The notes under the pieces are model-generated. The model was not told the origin of the DNA. It made no database searches and saw only the letters and a program-made list of their open reading frames with translations. The translations under genes and the position numbers were made by a program. DNA of 64,000 nt from Novosphingobium sp. (GTDB lineage: Bacteria > Pseudomonadota > Alphaproteobacteria > Sphingomonadales > Sphingomonadaceae): the NCBI RefSeq assembly GCF_030696665.1, contig NZ_JAUYRV010000026.1, forward strand, positions 1 through 64,000. Reading direction: 5' to 3'. Positions within the stretch are counted from its first letter, which is position 1. Each line of letters begins with the position of its first letter. This document shows positions 27,180-36,309 of the stretch, one piece after another.

Positions 27180-27995
27180 ATGGAACTTTCCGCACAACGC
27201 CTCAAAGGCCGCGTCGCTTTCGTATCGGGCGGCCTGCGCGGCATCGGCCTTGCCTGCGCCGAGCGGTTTTTGGCCGAGGGCGCAGAGGTAGTGCTTTCGG
27301 ACCTCGACGCTGCTGACAGCCCGACGGCTACCGAAGTCATGGCAACGCTGGGCCAAGCCGCCAGCTACATCAGCGCCAACGTGGCCAAGGAAGAGGACTG
27401 GGAACGCGCGGTCGCTTTGGTGAAAGAGCGCCACGGCAAGTGCCACATCCTCGTCAACAACGCCGGGATCGATCTCACCGGCCCGGTTGAAGAGCTTTCG
27501 ATGGAAGGCTGGCGGCGGATCATGTCGGTCAACGTCGATGGCGTGTTCCTTGGCACCAAGCATTTCGTGCCGCTGATGGCGGCCAGCGGTGCCGATTTTC
27601 ACGGCGGTGCTTCGATCATCAATGTCAGCTCGATCATGGGCATGGTCGGCATGAACGAGGTTTCGGCCTACAACGCCAGCAAGGGCGCGGTGCGGCTGTT
27701 TACCAAGGGCATCGCCATTGAATTTGCGCAAAAGAAAATGCCGATCCGCGCCAATTCGCTGCACCCCGGTTTCGTCGAAACCCCGCTGCTCAAGGCCGGG
27801 TTCCAGCGCTGGGTCGATCAGGGCTTTGCCGAAAAGCCCGATGATCTGGTGGCAGGCGTGGTGGGCATGACGCCCATCGGACGCCTTGCACAGCCCAGCG
27901 AACTGGCCGCCGCCGCCTTCTTCCTCGCCAGCGAGGATTCCAGCTACATGACCGGTGGCGAACTCGTCATCGACGGGGGATACACCGCACAATGA
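27180..27995 (+). CDS. SDR, second of three in tandem
   Basis: Protein of 271 residues. The cofactor motif is SGGLRGIG with Ser in place of the usual Thr. NNAG, catalytic YNASK and a C-terminal VIDGGYTAQ are present. The ATG lies five bases after the first SDR stop. The stop overlaps the third SDR start by four bases (ATGA), so translation is coupled. Confidence 0.92.
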   Translation: MELSAQRLKGRVAFVSGGLRGIGLACAERFLAEGAEVVLSDLDAADSPTATEVMATLGQAASYISANVAKEEDWERAVALVKERHGKCHILVNNAGIDLTGPVEELSMEGWRRIMSVNVDGVFLGTKHFVPLMAASGADFHGGASIINVSSIMGMVGMNEVSAYNASKGAVRLFTKGIAIEFAQKKMPIRANSLHPGFVETPLLKAGFQRWVDQGFAEKPDDLVAGVVGMTPIGRLAQPSELAAAAFFLASEDSSYMTGGELVIDGGYTAQ

Positions 27996-28771
27996 CAATC
28001 GCTCTCGACAACGTGGTGGCCGTCGTAACCGGCGCCGCAGGCGGCATTGGCCGCGAACTGGTCAAGGCGCTGAAAGCGGCCAATGCCATCGTCATTGCCA
28101 CCGATCTTGCGGCGGAAGCGGAGATCGAAGGCGCGGACCATTACCTGCGCCATGACGTGACCAGCGAAGCCGATTGGCGCGCCGTCGCAGCGCTGGTGCA
28201 GGATAACTATGGCCGCCTCGATGCGCTGGTAAACAACGCGGGCTATTCCATCGTCACCAAGTTTGAAGATACCCCGCTGGCCGATTTCCACCGCGTCAAC
28301 GCCATCAATGTCGATTCCGTCATCATCGGCACGCAGATTTTGCTGCCCTTGCTGCGTGAAGGCGGCAAGGCGCGCAAAGGCGGGGCGTCGGTGGTCAATT
28401 TCTCCAGCGTCGGCGGCCTTCGCGGTTCAGCCTTCAACGCGGCCTATTGCACCAGCAAGGCGGCGGTGAAGATGCTGTCCAAATGCCTTGGCGCTGAATT
28501 TGGCGCGCTGGGGTACAACATCCGCGTCAACTCGGTGCACCCCGGCGGGATCGATACGGCGATGCTTGGCTCGATCATGGACCGCTATGTCGAACTGGGC
28601 GCAGTCCCCTCGCGCGAAGTGGCGATGCAGGGCATCGTTGCCAACCATCCCATCGGCCGCATGGGCCGTGCAGAGGAAATGGGCGGCGGCGTGGTCTATC
28701 TCTGTTCCGATGCAGCCAGCTTCGTGACCTGTGCCGAATTTCTGATGGACGGAGGCTTCAGCCAGGTCTGA
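27992..28771 (+). CDS. SDR, third of three in tandem
   Basis: Protein of 259 residues: TGAAGGIG cofactor motif, NNAG, catalytic YCTSK, C-terminal LMDGGFSQV. It overlaps the second SDR by four bases. The three tandem SDRs differ enough in sequence to have different substrates or positions of attack; they do not look like recent duplicates. Confidence 0.92.
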   Translation: MTIALDNVVAVVTGAAGGIGRELVKALKAANAIVIATDLAAEAEIEGADHYLRHDVTSEADWRAVAALVQDNYGRLDALVNNAGYSIVTKFEDTPLADFHRVNAINVDSVIIGTQILLPLLREGGKARKGGASVVNFSSVGGLRGSAFNAAYCTSKAAVKMLSKCLGAEFGALGYNIRVNSVHPGGIDTAMLGSIMDRYVELGAVPSREVAMQGIVANHPIGRMGRAEEMGGGVVYLCSDAASFVTCAEFLMDGGFSQV

Positions 28772-28799
28772 ACCAATTTGCGTTAACCTCGAAAGGCCT

Positions 28800-28818
28800 G
28801 CTTTCCGTAACGGAAAGC
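28800..28818. promoter_or_regulatory. Palindrome upstream of a TonB-dependent receptor
   Basis: GCTTTCCG, TAA, CGGAAAGC: perfect eight-base arms. It lies 29 bases after the third SDR and 175 bases before the receptor ATG. No T-tract follows, so an operator is more likely than a terminator, but either is possible. Confidence 0.4.
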
Positions 28819-28992
28819 GGGTCACCTTTAATTCCAAAATGAATGTATCTATGTTGCGAAGGCGCAACACCCTTCCGCTGATCGTGACATCCGCAACCAA
28901 CTTTCGTCGCAATCCGGCTTGACCGCAAAGCCACCTTTGGCGACTTGCCCCAATTCAACACATTGCTGTGTAATGAATTTCGGGGACTCGCC

Positions 28993-31953
28993 ATGCATAA
29001 CAAAAGTTCATTCCGTTCAGCTATGCTCGTTTCGGCAAGCGTGCTTTCGGTTTGGTCCATTCCGGCGTTCTCGCAGGAAGCACAGGTCACCGATACCACC
29101 GCAGCGCAGAGCGCTGACGATGCAGGCGAGCAGACCATTGTCGTCACCGGCAGCCGCATCCAGCAGCGCGCCGATTACAACACGCCCAATCCGCTGGTGG
29201 CGGTCACCGCTGAAACGCTGCAGCAGGCCGGCAACATCCAGATTGTGGAAACGCTGGCCCAGAACCCGGCGCTGCTGAACTCGCTTTCGGCTGGGCGCAC
29301 GTCCGGCTCGAACGCCGATTTCGGCGCAGTTGGTGTGCAGCTGCTCGATCTGCGCGGCCTGGGTGAAAACCGCACGCTGACGCTGGTCAACGGTCGCCGC
29401 CATGTGTCGAGCCTTGCAGGCACTGCCGCAGTCGATGTGAACTCGATCCCCACCGACCTGATCGAAAGCGTTGACGTGCTGACCGGCGGCGCATCGGCGA
29501 TCTACGGCGCGGATGGCGTGTCGGGCGTGGTCAACTTCCGCCTGAAGCGCAATTTTGAAGGCCTGATGGCCAGCGGCCAGATCGGCGTATCCAGCGAAGG
29601 CGATGCCGGGCAGCGCTTCGGCTCGGTCACCTATGGCCGCAACTTTGCCGATGGACGCGGCAACATTGCTGTGGCCTACGAATTCCGCGAGATTGATCGC
29701 GTGAACGGCACGGCCCGCGATTTCGCTGGCGATCCGCGCCGGACGTTCGGCCTTGTGCGCAACCAGAACGACATTCCTGACAATCCCAGCGTGCCTGATC
29801 GCGTGCCCACCAATGATCTGCGCTATGCCGACAGCTCGATTGATGGCGCGGTCGATCTCGACCTCGATGGCATCCCGGATTTCACCGGCTCGGGCACGCG
29901 CTATCGTCGCGGCCGTCTTCTGTCATCGGCCGGTGGCCTGACGCAGGGCGGCGACAGCACGCCGCTGGCGGGTTATCAGGGCGATCTTCAGGCCTATAAC
30001 CGCACGCACAATGTCAACGTGCTGGCGCATTATGATTTCAGCGATGCGCTGTCGTTCTATGTCGAAGGCAAGTACGTCAAGAACCGCACCTTCACGCAGA
30101 ACCAGCCCTCGTTCGATTTCTTCACCTACCTGACGCCGGAAAATCCCTATCTGCAGGATCGCTACGCCGGTATCGCCGATACCAGCAGCGGTGCGCTGAT
30201 CTCGCGCGATAACTATGATCTTGGCGTGCGCGGCGAACAGAATGATCGCGAGACGATCCGCGCGGTCGCAGGCTTCGAAGGCCAGATTTCGGACCACGCG
30301 CGCTATGACATTTCCTATGTCTTCGGCCAGACCAAGTCGAACATCCTGCTGACCAACTACCGCATTGCTGACCGCTATTTTGCTGCGGTCGATGCTGTGC
30401 GCGATGGCGCGGGCAACGTGGTGTGCCGCACCAACATCGATCCCACCGGCAATATCGATCCCAACAACTTCGATTCGCCCGCCACCAGCTTCACCGCCGG
30501 GGCAAACAGCGGGTGTCTTCCGCTCAACCTGCTGGGCAATGGCGTGCGCAATCAGGCAGCGCTTGATTGGGTGAATGCCGACATCACCAACCGCGCCACC
30601 ATCCGCCAGCATGTTGTCTCGGGCGCGATCTCGGGCGATTTCGGCCAGTTCTTTGAACTGCCGGGCGGCCCGGTCGGCTTTGCCATCGGTGGTGAATACC
30701 GCAAGGAAAGCAGTGCCTTCACGCCTGACCAGCTGCTTCAGCAGGGCGCTCTGGCAGACTTCTCGCTCCAGCTTCCCGAACAGGGCGAGTTCGACGTGAA
30801 GGAAGCCTTCGCAGAACTTCAGGTGCCGGTGCTGCGCGACATGCCGTTCGCCCACAACCTGGCGTTCGGCGCAGCAATTCGCCTGTCGGACTATTCCACC
30901 GTGGGCAAGACCACGACGTGGAAGGTCGACGGTACCTACGCGCCGATCAAGGACGTCACATTCCGTGGCACATGGTCAGAAGCGGTGCGTGCGCCGAACA
31001 TCACCGAACTGTTCGCCCCGCGCAACGGCGGCTTCTCGTTCATCAGCGATCCGTGCGATCCGGTGTTCATCACCGAAGGCACGCAGTTCCGTGCGGCCAA
31101 CTGTCAGGCAACGCTGACGGCCGCTGGCCTCACCCCTGCGCAGATCGCTGCGTTCAACCCCGAGAACGACCCGACCGCAACGGTCAGCCTTCCCGGCTTC
31201 TCGGGCGGCAACCGCAACCTGCGTGAAGAAACCGCCCGCACCTGGACCGCAGGCGTCGTGCTGCGTCCCAGCTTCATCCCCGGCCTCGTCGCCTCGTTCG
31301 ACTGGTACGACATCAAGCTGGACAACGCGATCAACACGCCAACCGCGCAGGACGTTGCCGAACTGTGCGTCGACCAGCCAGACCTCAACAACGTGTTCTG
31401 CCAGAACGTGACGCGTGCTGGCGGCAGCGGCTATATCTCCAGCTACTTCGTGTCGCCGGTGAACGTCGCCAATTTCCGCACGGCGGGCGCGGACTTCAAG
31501 CTGAACTACAACTTCCGCACCGACAACTTCGGCTCGTTCAGCATCGGCCTTGTCGGCGGCTACCTCGATCGGCTTGAATTCATCCCAACCCCGGGCGCAC
31601 AGGTCGATGTAGACCGTGAAGAAGCCTACAGCCCCAAGTGGAACGCCACCGGCGATATCACGTGGAAGATGGAGAACTTCTCGATCAACTACGGCATCAG
31701 CTGGTTCAGCAAGACCCGCCGTTACGAGCTGGAAACGCTGGCCGCCAACCCCGATCTGGTTGCGCCGGAATATCTGATGTTCAAGGAACGCTGGCAGCAT
31801 GACGTGCAGGTCGGCTTCGATGTGAACGACAAGTTCCGCTTCTACATCGGCGGCAACAACATCTGGAACCAGAAGCCCGATATCGCATCGCTGAACTACC
31901 CGATCAGCTATGTCGGCCGCTACCTCTATGCAGGTGCGCGCGTCACGATGTGA
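28993..31953 (+). CDS. TonB-dependent outer membrane receptor (large)
   Basis: About 986 residues, large for the family. Signal peptide ending SIPAFSQ, TonB-box-like QTIVVTGSRI near residue 50, plug with DLRGLGENRTLTLVNGRRH and TGGASAIYGADGVSGVVNF, and a barrel ending YLYAGARVTM. The start at 28993 gives a proper signal peptide. It probably imports the substrate of the surrounding pathway; the cargo is unknown. A strong terminator follows 15 bases after the stop. Confidence 0.94.
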   Translation: MHNKSSFRSAMLVSASVLSVWSIPAFSQEAQVTDTTAAQSADDAGEQTIVVTGSRIQQRADYNTPNPLVAVTAETLQQAGNIQIVETLAQNPALLNSLSAGRTSGSNADFGAVGVQLLDLRGLGENRTLTLVNGRRHVSSLAGTAAVDVNSIPTDLIESVDVLTGGASAIYGADGVSGVVNFRLKRNFEGLMASGQIGVSSEGDAGQRFGSVTYGRNFADGRGNIAVAYEFREIDRVNGTARDFAGDPRRTFGLVRNQNDIPDNPSVPDRVPTNDLRYADSSIDGAVDLDLDGIPDFTGSGTRYRRGRLLSSAGGLTQGGDSTPLAGYQGDLQAYNRTHNVNVLAHYDFSDALSFYVEGKYVKNRTFTQNQPSFDFFTYLTPENPYLQDRYAGIADTSSGALISRDNYDLGVRGEQNDRETIRAVAGFEGQISDHARYDISYVFGQTKSNILLTNYRIADRYFAAVDAVRDGAGNVVCRTNIDPTGNIDPNNFDSPATSFTAGANSGCLPLNLLGNGVRNQAALDWVNADITNRATIRQHVVSGAISGDFGQFFELPGGPVGFAIGGEYRKESSAFTPDQLLQQGALADFSLQLPEQGEFDVKEAFAELQVPVLRDMPFAHNLAFGAAIRLSDYSTVGKTTTWKVDGTYAPIKDVTFRGTWSEAVRAPNITELFAPRNGGFSFISDPCDPVFITEGTQFRAANCQATLTAAGLTPAQIAAFNPENDPTATVSLPGFSGGNRNLREETARTWTAGVVLRPSFIPGLVASFDWYDIKLDNAINTPTAQDVAELCVDQPDLNNVFCQNVTRAGGSGYISSYFVSPVNVANFRTAGADFKLNYNFRTDNFGSFSIGLVGGYLDRLEFIPTPGAQVDVDREEAYSPKWNATGDITWKMENFSINYGISWFSKTRRYELETLAANPDLVAPEYLMFKERWQHDVQVGFDVNDKFRFYIGGNNIWNQKPDIASLNYPISYVGRYLYAGARVTM

Positions 31954-31967
31954 TCGCAGGCTTGCGT

Positions 31968-32020
31968 TGAAAATGAAAAAGGCCGGTTCCCTAAACGGGG
32001 AGCCGGCCTTTTCATTTTCA
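31968..32020 (+). terminator. Rho-independent terminator after the receptor gene
   Basis: Long near-perfect hairpin: TGAAAATGAAAAAGGCCGG pairs with CCGGCCTTTTCATTTTCA around a loop containing TAAACGGGG. The T-rich descending arm would serve as the run-off. The A-rich ascending arm makes it usable from the opposite strand too. Confidence 0.85.
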
Positions 32021-32029
32021 GGTGTGAAA

Positions 32030-32151
32030 GCCCACCCCCAACCCCTCCCGCTTGCGGGAGGGGAGTGCAGGCGCTGCTTATGCCCTCCCGCAGGCGGGAG
32101 GGCCGTGAGACTTAGCGAGCCGAAGGCGAGGTTAGTCGCAGCGGGGTGGGC
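32030..32151. repeat. Type B intergenic repeat, copy 2 (inverted orientation)
   Basis: Same element as at 14939-15060 but reversed: GCCCACCCCCAACCCCTCCC at the left and GTTAGTCGCAGCGGGGTGGG at the right, with both GC-rich hairpins. It fills the space between convergent receptor and Gre-factor genes. Confidence 0.88.
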
Positions 32152-32161
32152 ATACACGCTG

Positions 32162-32623
32162 TCAACGCGCTTGAACGGCCAGCACCTCAATCGCGTCGGC
32201 CTTCCCGCCAAAGTCCGCAAAATCACCTGCCTCGGCCCCCATCACTGCGCGGGCCAGCGGCGCGGAAAAGGCGATCAGTCCCGCCGCCGGATCAGACTCG
32301 TCATCGCCCACAACGGTGATAACCCGCTCCTTGCCGTTCAACCGAAGGCGCACAGTGGAGCCAAACGCCACCACGCCGTCATCGCTCGTCTCGACCAGCT
32401 CCGCCGTCGCTTGCCGCGTGCTCCAGTAGCGTAGCGTGCGGCGCAGCTTCTTGACCTCGGCCTCGTCGCTCACCCCCTCAAGCGCGGCCTCTGCTACGGC
32501 CAGCTGCTCGGCAATCAGCGCCAAACCCCGCGCCGTCACAAGGTTCGGCCCCGGCGGAATCGGGATTTCGAACTTTGGCTCCATATGCTCGTCATCGCCT
32601 TCGCGGCGGAACGCGACACTCAT
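32162..32623 (-). CDS. GreA/GreB-family transcription elongation factor
   Basis: Protein of 153 residues. It has an N-terminal helical hairpin region (LIAEQLAVAEAALEG to RRTLRYWSTRQATAE) and a C-terminal FKBP-like domain with GSTVRLRLNGKERVITVVGDDESDP and SPLARAVMGAEAGD, the classic Gre ending. Gre factors stimulate RNA cleavage by backtracked RNA polymerase. GGAGAG lies just upstream of the ATG. It is divergent from ybaK. It is a housekeeping-type gene inside the catabolic zone. Confidence 0.9.
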   Translation of the reverse strand: MSVAFRREGDDEHMEPKFEIPIPPGPNLVTARGLALIAEQLAVAEAALEGVSDEAEVKKLRRTLRYWSTRQATAELVETSDDGVVAFGSTVRLRLNGKERVITVVGDDESDPAAGLIAFSAPLARAVMGAEAGDFADFGGKADAIEVLAVQAR

Positions 32624-32691
32624 GCTTATCTCTCCACTGGCGCGGCTCGGATTTTGACCCGGCGCGCGCCATCTGCAACAAGCCGTCCGTC

Positions 32692-33165
32692 ATGGCACAA
32701 GTCACCCGCGCAACAAAAGCGCTTGAGCAGGCAGGCGTAGCCTTCGAACTGCGCACATATGAATATGATCCCGCAGCCCCCAGCATCGGCCGCGCCGCCG
32801 CCGACGCGCTGGGCGTCGATCCGGCACAAGTGTTCAAGACGCTGATGGTGCTTGCCGATGGCAAACCGGCCTGCGCGATTGCGCCGAGCGATGGGGAAGT
32901 TTCGCTGAAGCGTGTGGCGGCGGCGCTTGGTGCAAAGTCCGCCGCGATGATGCGTGGTCCCGATGCGGAACGCCTCACCGGCTACAAGATCGGCGGCATC
33001 AGCCCGTTCGGCCAGATGCGCCGTGTGCCCGTGGTGATCGATGAAACAGCGCTGCTGTGGGACGCAGTGTTCCTCAACGGCGGACAGCGCGGGTTACAGG
33101 TCATGCTGGCGGCTGAGGATGCGGTGAGGGTGCTGGATGCTGCGGTGGCAGATATCGCGGCCTGA
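32692..33165 (+). CDS. ybaK: Cys-tRNA(Pro) deacylase YbaK/EbsC
   Basis: Protein of 157 residues of the YbaK family, which hydrolyses mischarged Cys-tRNA(Pro). Landmarks: DPAQVFKTLMVLADGKPACAI, a Lys in VSLKRVAAALGAKSA, GYKIGGISPFGQ, and VFLNGGQRGLQV. The ATG at 32692 gives the normal family length; an earlier in-frame ATG at 32575 would run into the Gre gene on the other strand. Confidence 0.93.
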   Translation: MAQVTRATKALEQAGVAFELRTYEYDPAAPSIGRAAADALGVDPAQVFKTLMVLADGKPACAIAPSDGEVSLKRVAAALGAKSAAMMRGPDAERLTGYKIGGISPFGQMRRVPVVIDETALLWDAVFLNGGQRGLQVMLAAEDAVRVLDAAVADIAA

Positions 33166-33199
33166 TCCTTCCCGCGTCGGAACGCAGCCATGCGCGGCC

Positions 33200-33634
33200 T
33201 TACTTTGCGTTTTCAAGGGAACCTGAAAGCGGCATAAGGAAATCCATCGTGTAGCGCGTGGCCTTCCACCCTGCCGGGGTGCGGCGCACGGTGAAGTAGT
33301 ATCTGCCGTTGACGGTAACGCCCTGTCCATCCTTGCCCTGCCCCATGCCGATCACATAGGCGCGCATCGCGGCGGTATCGCCGTCATAGGCAGTGACCGC
33401 AAAGTTCGTCAGGTAGTGGGCGTGGTGTGCCATGTTGGCAAAGACGTTGGTGAAGAAGGCGCGGATGCCATCGTGGCCTTCGATTGCGGCAAGGCCGATG
33501 CCCGAAAGATCAAACACCGCATCGTGCGTGAACACGTCGCAGATGCCGTCGATGTCTGTCATCGAATCGACCGCGTGGGCATAGGCCACCATCAGATCCT
33601 GTATGGCGATCCGGTCTTCGATCGGGCACTGCAT
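33200..33634 (-). CDS. SnoaL-like (NTF2-fold) protein
   Basis: Protein of 144 residues: IEDRIAIQDLMVAYAHAVDSM at the N-terminus and a curved-sheet ending RRTPAGWKATRYTMDF. The fold forms a cone-shaped pocket used by hydratases, isomerases, cyclases and small oxygenase subunits. It is related to the SnoaL proteins at 43657-44091 and 61854-62282. The start at 33634 has a fair ribosome binding site. An 18-base perfect palindrome lies 39 bases upstream. Confidence 0.85.
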   Translation of the reverse strand: MQCPIEDRIAIQDLMVAYAHAVDSMTDIDGICDVFTHDAVFDLSGIGLAAIEGHDGIRAFFTNVFANMAHHAHYLTNFAVTAYDGDTAAMRAYVIGMGQGKDGQGVTVNGRYYFTVRRTPAGWKATRYTMDFLMPLSGSLENAK

Positions 33635-33672
33635 TTTGCAATCCTCTCAGATATTTATGGATTTACACCCGG

Positions 33673-33690
33673 TGTTTCCCCGGGGAAACA
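33673..33690. promoter_or_regulatory. 18-base perfect palindrome
   Basis: TGTTTCCCCGGGGAAACA reads the same on both strands with no spacer. It lies between the VOC gene (stop 33703) and the SnoaL gene (start 33634), both on the minus strand, so it sits in the SnoaL promoter. The lack of a loop argues for a dimeric protein site over a terminator. Confidence 0.5.
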
Positions 33691-33702
33691 TAGGGAGAAC
33701 AT

Positions 33703-34254
33703 TCAGTCAAAAAGCGGGCGGATCGGATCGGTCACGCCGTCCCAGTCGGCAGCGCCCTGGGCGATCTTGGTGAAGGCCGAAGTCTGGACGTCATCCTGCT
33801 CGACAATCTCGATCATGCAGCCGAGCGTGGCCGAAGTATCGATGTAGCAGAAGCGCATTACACCAAACTTGCCATCGATCGCCACAGCATGGCCTTGATC
33901 CACATAGCGCTGGCGGCAGGCGTCATAGTCATCAGTATAGACGCAGAAGTGGTGGAAGCCGGTCTGCCCTTTGGCAATCGTATCGCGATAGGCGCTGGGC
34001 CGGTCGCAATGCTGCTGGATCAGTTCGATCTGCATTCCGCCCGATTGCGCCAGTGCCACCGAGAAATCGATGCCTGCAGATGGCTCGCCGCGATAGCTGG
34101 CCTCGGCCAGTTCGATATGCGGGACGATAAAGAATGGCCCTATGCCGGTTGTGGCGATCCATGCCCTTGCCGCTGCCTCCACGTCATCAACGATGAAGGC
34201 GGCTTGCATCAGGTGCGGGCCAGTCTGGCCGGGGGTGACGGATATGCTGGTCAT
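33703..34254 (-). CDS. VOC (glyoxalase-like) superfamily protein
   Basis: Protein of 183 residues, clearly paralogous to the one at 10902-11432: both have a GPFF/GPFY segment near residue 40, an IELI segment in mid-protein and a C-terminal WDG motif (here ADWDGVTDPIRPL). HLMQAAFIVDDVEAAARAW and FHHFCVYTDDYDACRQRY open the two modules. It may act on a CoA-linked or hydroxylated intermediate. It is followed by a SnoaL gene. Confidence 0.85.
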   Translation of the reverse strand: MTSISVTPGQTGPHLMQAAFIVDDVEAAARAWIATTGIGPFFIVPHIELAEASYRGEPSAGIDFSVALAQSGGMQIELIQQHCDRPSAYRDTIAKGQTGFHHFCVYTDDYDACRQRYVDQGHAVAIDGKFGVMRFCYIDTSATLGCMIEIVEQDDVQTSAFTKIAQGAADWDGVTDPIRPLFD

Positions 34255-34288
34255 GGGTTCTGCCTATCCTCGTCCAACGCAGAGTGGT

Positions 34289-34411
34289 GCCCACCCCGCT
34301 GCGACTAACCTCGCCTGCGGCTCGGCAAGTCTCGCGGCCCTCCCGCCTGCGGGAGGGCAAAGATCAGTTCTTCGTCCCCCCTCCCGCAGGCGGGAGGGGT
34401 TGGGGGTGGGC
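34289..34411. repeat. Type B intergenic repeat, copy 3
   Basis: CCCACCCCGCTGCGACTAAC at the left, GGGGTTGGGGGTGGGC at the right, hairpins CCCTCCCGCCTGCGGGAGGG and CCCTCCCGCAGGCGGGAGGG between. It lies between the start of the VOC gene and the stop of a Rieske oxygenase gene, both on the minus strand, and may end the oxygenase transcript. Confidence 0.88.
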
Positions 34412-34428
34412 ATTCACGCCCTTGGCAT

Positions 34429-35763
34429 CTACCCCGCCGCCGCTGTCGGATGGCCCAGCACCATGTCGTTCAGCTTCTCATGGAACCGCTGTACGCGCTT
34501 TTCCTGCCCCGGCAGAATGCAGCCCTTGAACCCGCGTGAGTTGAGGCCCTGCTGCTGCGTGGTGCCGATGGACAAATCCTGATCGGCCACATAGCCCACC
34601 GACACGCCATCGCCGTAGCGCGAATGGCGGGCGATGGCATCGTGGCGCAGCGGCGCGGGGCCGACCGGGGTTTGCACTTCGGCCAGCTTGGCGTTTGGCG
34701 GGTAGAGGCACCAGTGCTGGAAAATGCACTTTTCAGGGTCCGTCGGATGCGGTTCGGTGCGCAGGATCTGGCACTGTTCGGGCGACATCGTGATCGTCAA
34801 GTTGGGGAACAGCGTGCAGTGGAAATAATCGACCAGTTGCTGGTCGGTCATCGTGGAATAGTCATAGCCCGCATCGGCCCCGCGCTCGCGCTTGGCCTTG
34901 ATCACGGCTTCGCGGATATCGGCGGTGCGCCCGCGATATTCCTTGGGATCGATGCCCCATGCCTCTGCCGCTTCATAAAGCCCCGGCGGCACATCGCCGC
35001 TCACGTAATCCTTGCGGCTGGTGGCCTGATGGCCGATCATCCACATCGCGTTGTGGCCGTTCTCGTACATCTCGAACACGGTCGTCGGCAGGCCATCGTT
35101 GATGAATGTGGCCAGCTCCGGGTGGATCGTGGGCAGGTGATAGCTCTCGTTAAAATTGTCGCGGATGATCTTCCAGTTGAAATCGCAATCCGCCGATACG
35201 TTGAACGCGCGCACCCAGTTGTCGAGTTTGTAGCCCGCCAGCCGCTCGGTATAGGGCCACAGCCATTCGTGCAGGGGCGCCACATCATCGTCCATGCACC
35301 AGAACACGAACGGCCCCCACGTCTCGCAGCGTAGTTCGGAAAGCTTCACTTTGCCGCAGGGGTTGCCGCCTGCAAAATCGTCCGGGTCTTGCACATGCAC
35401 CAGCGTGCCGTCGGGCGCATACTGCCAGCCGTGATAGCCGCAGGTGATGCGCGGGGACGAACCGACATCGCCCAGCACCAGCCGGTTTCCGCGATGCGGG
35501 CAGGTATTGTAGAACGCCTTCACACCGCCATCAGCCTGACGGACCATGATGACCGATTCCTTGCCGAAGTTGTGGCGGATCAGATCGCCCTCTTCCTCAA
35601 GATCGGCCACCACGCCGCCCAGATGCCAGACCTTGGGCCAGAGGTTCTTGTTCTCAAGCTCCATCCATTCGCGCGTAATGTAACGGTCAGCGGTGATCAC
35701 ATCGCCGCGCACGGCCACGTCAAACTCGGGAGAATAGCGGGAAATCGTTTCGTGAACGGTCAT
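34429..35763 (-). CDS. Rieske oxygenase alpha subunit (RO-2b)
   Basis: Protein of 444 residues. Rieske ligands are Cys88, His90, Cys108 and His111; the catalytic iron site has His209 and His214 in ESYHLPTIHPE. The start at 35763 follows GAGGAC; a farther ATG at 35790 would overlap the SnoaL gene. It is the last gene of an operon with RO-2a and a SnoaL protein, 23 bases after the latter. It is clearly different from RO-2a in sequence, so the two probably attack different positions or substrates. Confidence 0.93.
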   Translation of the reverse strand: MTVHETISRYSPEFDVAVRGDVITADRYITREWMELENKNLWPKVWHLGGVVADLEEEGDLIRHNFGKESVIMVRQADGGVKAFYNTCPHRGNRLVLGDVGSSPRITCGYHGWQYAPDGTLVHVQDPDDFAGGNPCGKVKLSELRCETWGPFVFWCMDDDVAPLHEWLWPYTERLAGYKLDNWVRAFNVSADCDFNWKIIRDNFNESYHLPTIHPELATFINDGLPTTVFEMYENGHNAMWMIGHQATSRKDYVSGDVPPGLYEAAEAWGIDPKEYRGRTADIREAVIKAKRERGADAGYDYSTMTDQQLVDYFHCTLFPNLTITMSPEQCQILRTEPHPTDPEKCIFQHWCLYPPNAKLAEVQTPVGPAPLRHDAIARHSRYGDGVSVGYVADQDLSIGTTQQQGLNSRGFKGCILPGQEKRVQRFHEKLNDMVLGHPTAAAG

Positions 35764-35786
35764 TTCGGCGTCCTCAACTTTTGTTC

Positions 35787-36305
35787 TCAAACCGGCCAGT
35801 TGCGGGTCTGGCTGAAATCATCTCCGCGCCGTCCGGGCCGGCACAGCGGGTTGCCTTCAAGGAATCCGTCTGCCGCCGGGTCGGTACGCGCCCAGTCCAC
35901 TATTTCGCGGCGGCGGCTGATGCGCCACTCACCATTCTTGCAGGTGTATTCGTCGACATAGCGGCCCGCGACGACAAGATCCTTCGGCTCGCCATCCTCG
36001 CGCGTGCGGTGCCAGGCGTAGAAGTAGACCTCGCCGCTGGCCTCGTCCCCGCGCACGGCAATCTGCGCCTGCCCGATAATGTGCTGGCTGCCTTCCAGAT
36101 CGGCCAGGAACCCTTGCGCAAAACTGACGAATTCATCGGCGCTGCCCTGCATCAGCCCGCAATCGACCCATGCATCATCGTGAAAGGCACTGCGGTGCAA
36201 TTCGGGATCGAGCCGGTCCTGCCCGCGCATGTAGCGGCACAGCGCATCGTGAATATCGCGCCGGGCGCACAGATCGCGGACCTCGGCCTCCATGTCGAAT
36301 GCCAT
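35787..36305 (-). CDS. SnoaL-like protein, possible small oxygenase subunit
   Basis: Protein of 172 residues with an NTF2-like fold: VRDLCARRDIHDALCRYMRGQDRLD at the N-terminus, VAGRYVDEYTCKNGEWRIS in the second half. Oxygenase beta subunits share this fold, and it is placed between two Rieske alpha genes (4 bases after RO-2a, 23 before RO-2b), so it might serve as beta subunit. It more resembles stand-alone SnoaL proteins. GGAGGG seven bases upstream supports ATG 36305 over 36338. Confidence 0.83.
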   Translation of the reverse strand: MAFDMEAEVRDLCARRDIHDALCRYMRGQDRLDPELHRSAFHDDAWVDCGLMQGSADEFVSFAQGFLADLEGSQHIIGQAQIAVRGDEASGEVYFYAWHRTREDGEPKDLVVAGRYVDEYTCKNGEWRISRRREIVDWARTDPAADGFLEGNPLCRPGRRGDDFSQTRNWPV

Positions 36306-36309
36306 CGGT

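Noticed and set aside
35787..36305. Firm call of the SnoaL protein as oxygenase beta subunit
   Set aside because: Position is suggestive, but the sequence is nearer stand-alone SnoaL proteins and no beta-subunit motif is visible.
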